A stretch of 13,766 bases of DNA from a gamma proteobacterium symbiont of Lucinoma myriamae (GCA_025655635.1 JAHXIM010000408.1:1-13766); one strand, 5' to 3'. Counted from the stretch's first letter, positions 1 to 7,139 are shown. The notes: a model not told the origin generated them from the letters alone. Made by a program: numbers and translations.

Positions 1-99
1 CTCCAGCCTAGAGAAAAACAGTTCAATTATGAGAAGTTTGGTGCTGGATATTATGTCGTTGCATGGGCTACTGCGTTTTTTAGGTTCATCAGTAAATAA
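1..99 (+). other. Unrecognised open frame running in from the left edge, probably truncated
   Basis: Frame 1 is open from the first base to a TAA at 97-99 and encodes 32 residues, ending in an aromatic-rich stretch around GAGYYVVAWATAFF. I do not recognise it. The last five codons or so (from about position 82) overlap sequence that aligns, on the opposite strand, with the TqsA-like exporter. If this is a real gene, its natural C-terminus was probably lost at a junction near 81 and the present stop is accidental. Frame 2 is also open across this stretch (to about 140), so openness alone proves little. Treat this as foreign or rearranged DNA of unknown coding status. Confidence 0.25.
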
Positions 100-898
100 A
101 GAATTGCTACCTGACCGGCAGCAAGGAAGCCAAATTGTATAAGTGCTAGAAGTATCACGGGAATTGCTGCGATTATTGAACCGATATTAGGAATAAAGTT
201 TAATAAAAAAGCAACCATACCCCAAAGAATGGGAAAATCAATGCCCATAATGCTTAATACGATAATAATCGGCAGGGCAGTAATAAGACTGGTGAAAGCC
301 TTAATTTTAAAATAACGGCCTATAGTAGCGGACACATGTTCCAGACTGGCCATAGTTTGTGCGGGATTATTAGAAATACTTTTTAATTTGAAGCGAAAGC
401 CGCTGAGTTCAAGTAATAAAAAAATCACCGTCATTAAAATTAGAAAAATATTAGTAAGAGCACCCAGTACCTGATTAAAGGTAGAGCTGACAAAACTCAT
501 CACTTTACCAAAATTTAAAATTTTTCTTAATTCTTCAAGCTCTAAATGTATGCCGAATTGACTTAGAGTAACGGCTATCGATTGGGTAATTTCTTGTAAA
601 CGAGTCTGATATTCGGGCAGCTTATCAGAAAAATTTTGTAAGGAAGAGCCTAAAATTGAGCTGATAAAAAAGCCTAATATAACAATGCTGAGAATAATAA
701 GGCTGACAGCAAGACCGTCTGGGACTTTTTTTCTGTTAGACAAAACATGGCTGGCCCGCTAATGGCACTGATAAAAAGAGCGATCAATAAGGGTGAAATA
801 ATACTTTCTGCGTATTTTACACCAGCAAGAATAATGACAATTGCAGCTAAAGTGACGATAAGGCTGGTAGAGCGTTTAGCAAGAGAAGCATCTTCCAT
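51..898 (-). pseudogene. TqsA-like AI-2E family exporter, frameshifted and C-terminally truncated
   Basis: This is a multi-pass inner-membrane protein of the AI-2E/PerM family; the E. coli relative TqsA exports the quorum signal AI-2. Reading starts at ATG 898 (MEDASLAKR) with two N-terminal hydrophobic segments. It leaves frame at a run of seven A (+ strand T726-732). Family similarity resumes in the -1 frame with VPDGLAVS, giving a joined reading TEKK-VPDGLAVS that aligns well with the family. The central part (PEYQTRLQEI, then FLLNFIPNIGSIIAAIP) is typical. Similarity stops after YLLMNL at about 81, where TqsA continues with a conserved GNxxEPxxMG region, so about 70 residues are missing. 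The frame then ends by chance at 51. Without frameshifting the product is only 74 residues. The slippery heptamer leaves programmed frameshifting possible, but the second lesion favours a decaying gene. Confidence 0.8.
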
Positions 899-924
899 AT
901 TGAGCCAAATACCTGATTTTAATT

Positions 925-939
925 ATTAGTACTACTAAT
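925..939. repeat. 15-bp palindrome in the divergent intergenic region
   Basis: ATTAGTA-C-TACTAAT is a perfect 7-bp inverted repeat around one central base. A further TACTAAT half lies at 975-981 and TACTACTAG at 991-999. It sits between the start of the broken exporter (898, minus) and mnmG (1112, plus). A dimeric regulator site is plausible, but AT-rich sequence can also produce such a match by chance. It does not resemble a DnaA box. Confidence 0.4.
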
Positions 940-986
940 TGTATGAAATGGACAAAATTAAACAAGTTGTTTTGTACTAATATTAT

Positions 987-1016
987 TTACTACTAGCAAA
1001 GCAGATGATTTATAAT
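987..1016 (+). promoter_or_regulatory. Candidate sigma70 promoter for mnmG
   Basis: TTTACT (987-992), an 18-bp spacer and a perfect TATAAT (1011-1016) point towards mnmG, whose start is about 90 bp further on. A perfect TTGACA also occurs at 1024-1029 but has no good -10 at 16-18 bp. The -10 is strong and the -35 moderate (4 of 6). Confidence 0.5.
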
Positions 1017-1111
1017 GCTTTGTTTGACAATAGTTATTAGTTAAAATAGCCTTGAGTCCAAAATATAGTCTTGAGCAAATAAATAGCCCATAGTGAGACC
1101 GGAGTAAAAAA

Positions 1112-2998
1112 GTGTTTTATACAGATCAGTTTGATGTCATCGTCATTGGCGGCGGCCATGCGGGCACAGAAGCGGCAATGGCGGCCAGCCGTATGGGCTC
1201 CAGTACTTTGCTGATCTCTCATAATATTGAAACACTGGGTCAGATGTCCTGTAATCCAGCTATCGGCGGCATAGGCAAAGGCCATTTAGTTAAAGAAATT
1301 GATGCTTTAGGTGGTTTGATGGCCAAAGCAACTGACCTGGGTGGTATTCAGTTTCGTCGTCTTAATGCCTCTAAAGGGCCGGCAGTGAGAGCCACTCGTG
1401 CTCAGGCAGATAGGGTTTTATATAAAACGGCTGTGCGTTACGCGCTGGAAAATCAGCCAAACCTCAAACTGTTTCAACAGGCAGTTACCGATCTAATCGT
1501 TGAAAATGAGCGGGTGGTCGGTGTTGAGACCGAAATGGGGCTCAAGTTCAGGGCTAAAACAGTGGTGCTGACGACCGGCACGTTCTTAGGCGGTTTAATC
1601 CATATTGGTTTGGAAAACTATCAGGGCGGCCGGGCCGGCGATCCCCCTGCTAATAAATTAGCACAACGCTTACGTGAACTGCCGTTTAATGTGGATCGTC
1701 TGAAAACCGGTACACCGCCGCGACTGGATGGCCGCAGTATTGATTTTTCCGTACTGGAAGAACAGCCGGGTGATACGCCTATTCCTACCTTTTCATTTTT
1801 AGGCAAGGCCAGTGATCACCCGCGTCAGATCAGTTGCTATATTACCCATACTAATGAAAAAACGCATGACATTATCCGCACGGGTTTTGCACGTTCGCCA
1901 ATGTTTACGGGCGTTATTGAGGGTGTTGGCCCAAGATACTGCCCGTCAATTGAAGATAAAATCAACCGCTTTGCTGATAAAGACTCGCACCAGATTTTTG
2001 TTGAGCCGGAAGGCCTGCAGACTAATGAAGTGTACCCCAATGGCATATCCACCAGTTTACCTTTTGATATTCAACTGGCGTTTATACGCTCCATGAAAGG
2101 TTTTGAACACGCTGATATTGTGCGCCCCGGTTATGCCATTGAATATGATTTCTTCGATCCCAGAGATTTAAAATCATCATTAGAAACCAAGTTTATTAAC
2201 GGTCTGTTCTTTGCCGGACAAATTAATGGCACTACAGGTTATGAAGAAGCGGCAGCACAGGGTTTGATTGCCGGTGCCAATGCGTCATTGCAGGTGCAGG
2301 AAAAAGAAGCCTGGTCACCGGGGCGAGAAGAAGCCTATATTGGTGTGATGATTGATGATCTGATCACTCAGGGTACTTCAGAGCCGTATCGTATGTTTAC
2401 CTCAAGAGCAGAATATCGGTTGATCTTAAGAGAAGATAATGCGGATTTACGTTTGACTGAAAAAGGTCGTGAACTGGGTCTGGTTGATGATCAGCGCTGG
2501 CAGGCGTTTAGTGACAAAAGGGAACAGGTAGATAGTGAAATTAAGCGTTTAAAAAGTACTCGAATAGGTCCTAATGCCATTACGGAAGAGGAAGCACTGC
2601 GGGTGTTAAAAACACCATTGAATAAAGATACCAGTTTATATGATATGCTCAGAAGGCCGGAAGTAAGTTATGACTCACTAACCAGTTTAGCTATTGCTGG
2701 TGATAAGATAGCTGATCCCATAGCTGCAGAGCAGGTAGAAATTCAGACCAAATATTCAGGCTATATTAAACGCCAGATGGAAGAAATTGATAAACATAAA
2801 CGCTATGAGAATAAAACTATTCCAGATGATTTTGATTATTTAGGCCTTAAATCATTGTCATCAGAAGTGCGTGAAAAATTACAAAAAGCACAGCCGCAAA
2901 CCATTGGTCAGGCCAGTCGTGTACAGGGTGTGACACCCGCTGCTATTTCATTATTGTTGGTCTTTTTGAAAAGTCATAAAGCTAAAAAGGCAGGTTAA
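1112..2998 (+). CDS. mnmG: tRNA uridine-5-carboxymethylaminomethyl modification enzyme MnmG (GidA)
   Basis: MnmG is the FAD-dependent partner of MnmE. Together they install the (carboxymethyl)aminomethyl group on wobble uridine 34 of a set of tRNAs in the cytoplasm. The 628 residues nearly equal the 629 of E. coli. The N-terminal FAD loop is IGGGHAGTE (residues 12-20). The two conserved cysteines are present at C47 (GQMSCNPA) and C277 (PRYCPSI). The family block GxxPPRLDG is at about 200-207, and the C-terminal MnmE/tRNA-binding helices follow. The start is GTG at 1112, chosen because GGAG at 1101-1104 lies 7 nt upstream and the protein then begins MFYTDQFDVIVIGGG like its relatives. The next gene, rsmG, begins 6 bp after the stop, so the two are almost certainly cotranscribed. 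Confidence 0.98.
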   Translation: MFYTDQFDVIVIGGGHAGTEAAMAASRMGSSTLLISHNIETLGQMSCNPAIGGIGKGHLVKEIDALGGLMAKATDLGGIQFRRLNASKGPAVRATRAQADRVLYKTAVRYALENQPNLKLFQQAVTDLIVENERVVGVETEMGLKFRAKTVVLTTGTFLGGLIHIGLENYQGGRAGDPPANKLAQRLRELPFNVDRLKTGTPPRLDGRSIDFSVLEEQPGDTPIPTFSFLGKASDHPRQISCYITHTNEKTHDIIRTGFARSPMFTGVIEGVGPRYCPSIEDKINRFADKDSHQIFVEPEGLQTNEVYPNGISTSLPFDIQLAFIRSMKGFEHADIVRPGYAIEYDFFDPRDLKSSLETKFINGLFFAGQINGTTGYEEAAAQGLIAGANASLQVQEKEAWSPGREEAYIGVMIDDLITQGTSEPYRMFTSRAEYRLILREDNADLRLTEKGRELGLVDDQRWQAFSDKREQVDSEIKRLKSTRIGPNAITEEEALRVLKTPLNKDTSLYDMLRRPEVSYDSLTSLAIAGDKIADPIAAEQVEIQTKYSGYIKRQMEEIDKHKRYENKTIPDDFDYLGLKSLSSEVREKLQKAQPQTIGQASRVQGVTPAAISLLLVFLKSHKAKKAG

Positions 2999-3004
2999 AC
3001 GATT

Positions 3005-3700
3005 ATGAGTTCACGACAAATATTGAGTCAATCCCTGGCAGATGGAATACGACAGCAAGGTCAAATAATTGCCCAAAGCGAGCAGGATAAATTAATTTAT
3101 TTTGTCGAACTGCTCAATAAATGGAATAAAGTCTATAATCTGACTTCAATCAGAAAGCCTGCAGAAATGATCAGTCTGCATTTATTAGACGCTCTGGTAA
3201 TGCTGCCCTTTTTTGATAATAGTACCCTGGATAATCATGAGCAGCCAATCAAGCGTGTGCTTGATGTGGGCACCGGAGGCGGCATACCGGGTATACCGCT
3301 GGCGATTTGTTTACCGGACATTGACTTTGTCTTAATGGATGCCAGAGGTAAAAAAGTCCGTTTTATACAAACAGCTATCGCTCAGTTAGGTTTGAAAAAT
3401 GTCACTGCGGTACATTCCAGGGTTGAAGCTTATCAGGTAAATGATGAAGATAAATTTGATCGGATCATCTCCAGAGCATTTGCATCACTGGAAGACATGC
3501 TGATGTTTTGCCGTCATCTTTGTCGAAGAAGGGGCCGGAAAAATAGCCAGAAGCAAGGTAAGTTTTTCGCCATGAAAGGCCAAATACCAGAAGAAGAGAT
3601 TGCACAACTGCCAGAAGGCTTTAGAATAGAAAAAATCAATGAGCTTAAAGTCTCCGGTTTAAATGCGCAAAGGCATTTGATTCAGATAGCTTTTTCATAA
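3005..3700 (+). CDS. rsmG: 16S rRNA (guanine-527-N7)-methyltransferase RsmG (GidB)
   Basis: RsmG uses S-adenosylmethionine to make m7G527 in the 530 loop of 16S rRNA; in other bacteria its loss gives low-level streptomycin resistance. The SAM-binding motif VLDVGTGGGIPGIPLAI is at residues 85-101. NLTSI (45-49) and SRAFASLEDM (156-165) are also typical of the family. The protein is 231 residues against 207 in E. coli. Part of the excess is a basic insertion, RRRGRKNSQKQG, at about 174-185 in a loop where E. coli has a short neutral turn. The start at 3005 lies 6 bp after mnmG; the Shine-Dalgarno is weak, so translation may be coupled to mnmG. A small hairpin with a T run overlaps the stop codon. 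Confidence 0.97.
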   Translation: MSSRQILSQSLADGIRQQGQIIAQSEQDKLIYFVELLNKWNKVYNLTSIRKPAEMISLHLLDALVMLPFFDNSTLDNHEQPIKRVLDVGTGGGIPGIPLAICLPDIDFVLMDARGKKVRFIQTAIAQLGLKNVTAVHSRVEAYQVNDEDKFDRIISRAFASLEDMLMFCRHLCRRRGRKNSQKQGKFFAMKGQIPEEEIAQLPEGFRIEKINELKVSGLNAQRHLIQIAFS

Positions 3701-3709
3701 AAGCTTTTT
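3688..3709 (+). terminator. Weak intrinsic terminator-like hairpin at the end of rsmG
   Basis: AGCTTTT (3688-3694) pairs with AAAAGCT (3699-3705) around a TCAT loop and is followed by four further T (3706-3709). The stem is AT-rich and overlaps the rsmG stop codon. It may reduce read-through from mnmG-rsmG into parAB but is unlikely to stop it fully. Confidence 0.35.
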
Positions 3710-3739
3710 ATATTAAAGAAGACCTGATATTAACAAAAG

Positions 3740-3759
3740 CCCGCTCCGTGTGAGCAGGG
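3740..3759 (+). promoter_or_regulatory. GC-rich leader hairpin just upstream of the parA ribosome binding site
   Basis: CCC-GCTC (3740-3746) pairs with GAGC-A-GGG (3752-3759), giving 7 bp with a one-base bulge around a CGTGT loop. The parA Shine-Dalgarno GAGGG begins at 3761, directly after the stem. No T tract follows, so it is not a terminator. The position suits control of parA translation, or it may be the binding region of a regulator; neither can be decided here. Confidence 0.4.
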
Positions 3760-3774
3760 TGAGGGAAAAATGTT

Positions 3775-4632
3775 ATGGCAAAAATTATCGCCATATCCAA
3801 TCAGAAAGGGGGAGTGGGTAAAACCACTACCAGTATCAATCTAGCCGCATCACTGGCTGCTACACGACGTCGAATTTTACTCGTGGATATGGATCCGCAA
3901 GGCAATGCAACCACTGGCAGCGGTGTTGATAAAAATGATGTCGAATTTTGCGGTTATGATTTACTGGTTTCCAAGATGTCGGTAGCTGAAGTCAAAATTC
4001 ATATTGAAGATGCAGGTTATGATTTAATTCCAGGTAATGGTGATCTAACGGCTGCTGAAGTTGAACTAATGACCAAGTTTGATCGTGAACGCCAATTGAA
4101 TTATCGCTTTAAAGATATTGCAGATGATTATGATTACATCATCATTGATTGTCCGCCCTCATTGAATATGCTGACTGTTAATGCCATGGTGGCTGCTGAC
4201 AGCGTGCTGATCCCCATGCAATGTGAATACTATGCATTAGAAGGTCTGTCTGCGCTTAAAGATACGATTTCCAGTATTAAAGAAACGCTAAATCCACGAC
4301 TCAAGATAGAGGGCATTTTAAGAACGATGTTTGACCCGCGTAATCGGCTGGGAATTGAAGTGTCACGGCAATTATTGGAATATTTTAATGACAAAGTCTA
4401 TCGAACGGTTATCCCCAGAAATGTTCGTCTTGCAGAAGCCCCCAGTTATGGGGTGCCTGTTATCAGTTATGATCGTTCATCAAAGGGTGCTCGTGCCTAT
4501 CTGGCTCTGGCAGGTGAAATGCTGCGCCGTGATGACGGCAGTGATAAAAAAAAAGCTAAAAAGGATAATAACAAACAGGCTAAGAAGCATGGTAAAAAAA
4601 ACAAAAAGTCTAAAAAATCAGAAACAGCCTGA
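3775..4632 (+). CDS. parA: Chromosome partitioning ATPase ParA (Soj family) with lysine-rich tail
   Basis: ParA is a deviant Walker ATPase that binds the nucleoid nonspecifically when ATP-bound and moves ParB-parS complexes. The deviant Walker A is KGGVGKTTT (11-19). DMDPQGN (38-44) holds the conserved aspartate, and Walker B is IIIDCPPSLN (122-131). The 285 residues exceed the usual 255-265. The excess is a C-terminal tail from about residue 250, with 14 lysines in 257-281 (KKK, KK, K, KK and so on), very likely disordered. Most chromosomal ParA proteins end soon after the GARAYLxLAxE helix. The tail could add DNA affinity (inference). The start has GAGGG nine bases upstream. It stands next to parB and shares its transcript. 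Confidence 0.97.
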   Translation: MAKIIAISNQKGGVGKTTTSINLAASLAATRRRILLVDMDPQGNATTGSGVDKNDVEFCGYDLLVSKMSVAEVKIHIEDAGYDLIPGNGDLTAAEVELMTKFDRERQLNYRFKDIADDYDYIIIDCPPSLNMLTVNAMVAADSVLIPMQCEYYALEGLSALKDTISSIKETLNPRLKIEGILRTMFDPRNRLGIEVSRQLLEYFNDKVYRTVIPRNVRLAEAPSYGVPVISYDRSSKGARAYLALAGEMLRRDDGSDKKKAKKDNNKQAKKHGKKNKKSKKSETA

Positions 4633-4666
4633 TGATATGCATATTAAGATAGAAAGGAACTAGATA

Positions 4667-5545
4667 GTGGCAGGTAAAAAACGTGGTTTGGGTCGTGGCT
4701 TAGATGCCTTATTGGGCGGCGGTGTGAAAAAAGAACATGCTGGTAAACAAAAATCAGATGGTGAACTGCATAATGTGCCGGTAGAACTGATTCAGCCAGG
4801 TGTATACCAGCCACGGATTGATATGCATCCCGAAGCACTTGAAGAGTTAGCGAATTCTATAAAAGCACAGGGTGTTGTTCAGCCAATCATTATTCGTCCT
4901 GTTGGTGATGCCACTGCAAGTGACGAGCAAAAATATGAAATTATTGCTGGTGAACGCCGCTGGCGTGCATCACAAATGGCAGGCCTGGCTGATATCCCTG
5001 CTGTGATCCGTGATGTGCCCGATCAAGCTGCTATTGCGATGGCATTGATTGAGAATATTCAGCGTGAAGAACTCAATCCCATTGAAGAGGCCGGTGCATT
5101 AAGACGCCTGATTGATGAATTTAATTTGACTCATCAACTGGCAGCAGAAGCTGTGGGTCGATCACGCGCTGCGGTATCAAATTTATTACGCCTTTTAGAT
5201 TTAGAAGCCAATACACGCAGTTTGCTGGAAAATGGTGATCTGGAAATGGGTCATGCGCGCGCACTGCTGGCATTGAAGGGAGAAGAACAAAGCCATACAG
5301 CGCGACAAATTGTTAGTCAGGGACTATCAGTACGTGAAACAGAACGGTTAATCAAAAAAATACTCAACCCCAAAGTAAAAACTGAGAAAAAGATCGATCC
5401 AAATATTGTTAATTTACAACAGAGTTTGAGTGATAAGCTGGGTGCAAAAGTACTTTTTCAACATGGCAATAAAGGCAAGGGTAAAATGGTTATTCATTAT
5501 AATAATGTCGATGAATTAGAAGGAATAATCGCACATATTAGGTAG
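4667..5545 (+). CDS. parB: Chromosome partitioning protein ParB (Spo0J family)
   Basis: ParB is a CTP-dependent clamp that loads at parS sites, spreads on DNA and recruits ParA and SMC. The N-terminus KKRGLGRGLDALLGG (4-18) is the ParA-interacting motif. The ParB/Srx CTP-binding domain shows GERRWRA (95-101) and ENIQREELNP (129-138). The helix-turn-helix spans about 155-175 (LAAEAVGRSRAAVSNLLRLL), and a C-terminal dimerisation domain ends the protein. The 292 residues are normal. Translation starts at GTG 4667, with AAGGA (4654-4658) 8 nt before it, 34 bp after parA. No full parS was found in the window; only a half-site CGTGAAACA occurs within this gene, in the conserved SVRETE codons. Confidence 0.97.
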   Translation: MAGKKRGLGRGLDALLGGGVKKEHAGKQKSDGELHNVPVELIQPGVYQPRIDMHPEALEELANSIKAQGVVQPIIIRPVGDATASDEQKYEIIAGERRWRASQMAGLADIPAVIRDVPDQAAIAMALIENIQREELNPIEEAGALRRLIDEFNLTHQLAAEAVGRSRAAVSNLLRLLDLEANTRSLLENGDLEMGHARALLALKGEEQSHTARQIVSQGLSVRETERLIKKILNPKVKTEKKIDPNIVNLQQSLSDKLGAKVLFQHGNKGKGKMVIHYNNVDELEGIIAHIR

Positions 5546-5600
5546 AGTTGCTGTTATTTCTTTACTCTAGCATATCTTTGTAAAATAGCATGGTAATATA

Positions 5601-5655
5601 TACAGAGTAAGTTTTTCTAGTCATACAGAGTAAGTTTTTCTAGTCATACAGAGTA
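5601..5655. repeat. 23-bp tandem direct repeat, about 2.4 copies
   Basis: Two identical 23-bp units (5601-5623 and 5624-5646), each starting TACAGAGTAAG and ending TCTAGTCA, are followed by a partial third unit (TACAGAGTA, 5647-5655). It lies in the parB-atpI gap (5546-5804), about 60 bp upstream of the probable atp promoter. Copy number may vary between strains. Confidence 0.9.
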
Positions 5656-5713
5656 GTTTATAGTGAATCTGACTATCTATTTTGGGATAAATATTAGAAT
5701 ATCGTAATTTTCA

Positions 5714-5742
5714 TTGATCTAGCATAAGATAATCATTATAAT
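5714..5742 (+). promoter_or_regulatory. Probable sigma70 promoter of the atp operon
   Basis: TTGATC (5714-5719), a 17-bp spacer and TATAAT (5737-5742) make a good sigma70 match with an exact -10. Transcription would start near 5749, about 55 nt before atpI. This is the best promoter-like sequence seen between parB and atpI. Confidence 0.65.
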
Positions 5743-5757
5743 TTACGCTTTAAAAAT

Positions 5758-5776
5758 TAAGTGCGGATAGCACTTA
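5758..5776 (+). promoter_or_regulatory. Leader hairpin at the 5' end of the atp transcript
   Basis: TAAGTGC (5758-5764) and GCACTTA (5770-5776) form a perfect 7-bp stem around GGATA. It lies roughly 10-28 nt into the predicted transcript. A 5'-end hairpin of this kind can protect mRNA from decay; no T tract follows, so termination is unlikely. Confidence 0.5.
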
Positions 5777-5804
5777 TATTAAAAGAAAACGGATAATTAT
5801 TTAA

Positions 5805-6203
5805 ATGAGTTTTGCACTGGTCGTCATGCGCAGGGTAGTACGTCGACTGTTAATTGTACAAGTAATTTTAACTCTTATCGTTGCTCTGGGTTATCTTGTT
5901 CTGCAAAATAGTGATGCTCTGTTTGCCGCCCTTTACGGGGGTAGCATTACGCTGTCAGGCACATTACTTATGGCATGGCGCATTGGCCGTGCTGGTGAAG
6001 TTGCTTCCACACAGAGGCAGCAGGGATATATAGAAATATATATTGGTGCGATACAAAAATTTATTTTAACACTGGTTTTAATGGCGTTTGGGATGGGTTA
6101 TCTAAAATTAGACCCGTTAGCAATTTTAATCAGTTTTGCTGTGAGCCAATTGAGTTTTATTGCCAATAAAGTAGATACCAGTCATGTTCCTGTAAAAAAA
6201 TAG
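5805..6203 (+). CDS. atpI: ATP synthase assembly protein AtpI
   Basis: AtpI is a small inner-membrane protein that aids assembly of the c ring and is not part of the finished enzyme. It has 132 residues, close to the family norm. Four hydrophobic segments are visible at about 14-34, 38-59, 84-101 and 103-122. The glycine-rich AALYGGSITLSGTLLM (41-56) resembles the AtpI signature, and basic residues cluster at the N-terminus (MRRVVRR). The ribosome binding site is poor (ACGGA, 11 nt upstream of the ATG), consistent with low expression of an assembly factor. It is the first gene of the operon, 49 bp before atpB. Confidence 0.9.
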   Translation: MSFALVVMRRVVRRLLIVQVILTLIVALGYLVLQNSDALFAALYGGSITLSGTLLMAWRIGRAGEVASTQRQQGYIEIYIGAIQKFILTLVLMAFGMGYLKLDPLAILISFAVSQLSFIANKVDTSHVPVKK

Positions 6204-6252
6204 GAGCACTGCTTTTTGAAAAAGAATTATTTAAAAATCGTGGAGATGTAAA

Positions 6253-7068
6253 GTGAGTAGCTCAACTGCTAATGAAGCAAACGGACCAACATCCGTTGAG
6301 TATATTCAGCATCACTTGCAAAATAACAGTATCGGTGAAGGTGGTTTCTGGGTCTTGAATCTGGATACACTGATTTACAGCTGGTTATTGGCAGGTGTGT
6401 TGATGTACATTGCCTATACAATGGGTAAAACAATTACTACTGACACCCCGTCAGGTGGTCAAAATGTTTTAGAAGCAATTGTTGAATTTGTTCAACAACA
6501 GATCAGAGATATTTTCCCCGGAAGTAACCCGTTGATTGGGCCGCTGGCTTTGACCATTTTTATGTGGGTTTTCCTCATGAATGCCATGGATCTTATTCCA
6601 GTTGATCTATTACCGACATTAGGGAGTCTGGTTGGTATCAATTATATGAAAGTTGTGCCGACAACCGATTTAAGTACCACATTTGCATTGGCAATCTCTG
6701 TCTTTGCCCTTATTATTTATTATAACATTAAAATTAAGGGCCCTATCGGCTACCTTAAAATGTTTCTGTTTCACCCATTTGGTAAATATCTGATACCCGT
6801 TAATATTATCATGACGGCTATTGAAGAAATTGCCAAACCAGTCAGTCTAGGTTTACGTTTATTCGGTAATATGTTTGCCGGTGAATTAATCTTTTTACTG
6901 ATTGCGCTTTTAGGTGGTGCATCTCTGTATGGATTAATTCCACAGATTGCTTTGGGTACCGCATGGGCTATATTCCATATTCTGGTTATTTCCCTGCAGG
7001 CATTTATCTTTATGTTATTGACCATCGTATACCTTGGTATGGCGCATCAGGATATCGACGAACACTAA
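6253..7068 (+). CDS. atpB: ATP synthase Fo subunit a
   Basis: Subunit a provides the two proton half-channels next to the c ring in the inner membrane. The essential arginine is R202 in KPVSLGLRLFGNMFAGE (the E. coli R210 position). E211 and H242 match E. coli E219 and H245, and the C-terminal helix (FHILVISLQAFIFMLLTIVYL) is nearly identical to the family. The length of 271 residues equals E. coli. Several hydrophobic helices can be seen from about residue 40 onward. The GTG start at 6253 is supported by TGGAG at 6241-6245. Read-through to atpE is expected, since no terminator lies between them. Confidence 0.98.
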   Translation: MSSSTANEANGPTSVEYIQHHLQNNSIGEGGFWVLNLDTLIYSWLLAGVLMYIAYTMGKTITTDTPSGGQNVLEAIVEFVQQQIRDIFPGSNPLIGPLALTIFMWVFLMNAMDLIPVDLLPTLGSLVGINYMKVVPTTDLSTTFALAISVFALIIYYNIKIKGPIGYLKMFLFHPFGKYLIPVNIIMTAIEEIAKPVSLGLRLFGNMFAGELIFLLIALLGGASLYGLIPQIALGTAWAIFHILVISLQAFIFMLLTIVYLGMAHQDIDEH

Positions 7069-7091
7069 TTTCAACAAACCGATTTTTTAAA

Positions 7092-7139
7092 CATTTAACA
7101 TTTAACTTTTAACTTTTTTAAAATAGTAAATATTAGGAG
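7092..7139 (+). promoter_or_regulatory. Heptad AT repeat and strong Shine-Dalgarno before atpE (translational enhancer candidate)
   Basis: CATTTAA (7092-7098), CATTTAA (7099-7105), CTTTTAA (7106-7112) and CTTTTTT (7113-7119) form an imperfect 7-bp tandem array. AGGAG (7135-7139) follows, 6 nt before the atpE ATG. E. coli atpE also has an unstructured U/A-rich region upstream that boosts translation of subunit c. A similar role is inferred here from position and composition, not from sequence identity. Confidence 0.55.

Noticed and set aside
747..929. Plus-strand open frame opposite the exporter
   Set aside because: It is antisense to the exporter coding region, has no family resemblance and no ribosome binding site.
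899..1111. Chromosome origin next to mnmG, as in enterics
   Set aside because: No TTATNCACA-type DnaA boxes, 13-mer array or mioC-like gene is visible; the region is only 213 bp.
4331..4663. Alternative-frame open reading frame over parA
   Set aside because: It lies wholly over the parA 3' half in another frame; parA is well supported by its motifs.
5330..5338. parS-like half-site CGTGAAACA within parB
   Set aside because: Only the right half matches the 16-bp parS consensus; the left half does not. These bases encode the conserved SVRETE motif, which explains them. B. subtilis has a true parS inside its parB gene, but here the dyad is missing.
5543..5569. Terminator after parB (TAGAGT with ACTCTA)
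   Set aside because: The stem is 6 bp and AT-rich with a 15-base loop and no T tract; it overlaps the stop codon by chance as easily as by function.
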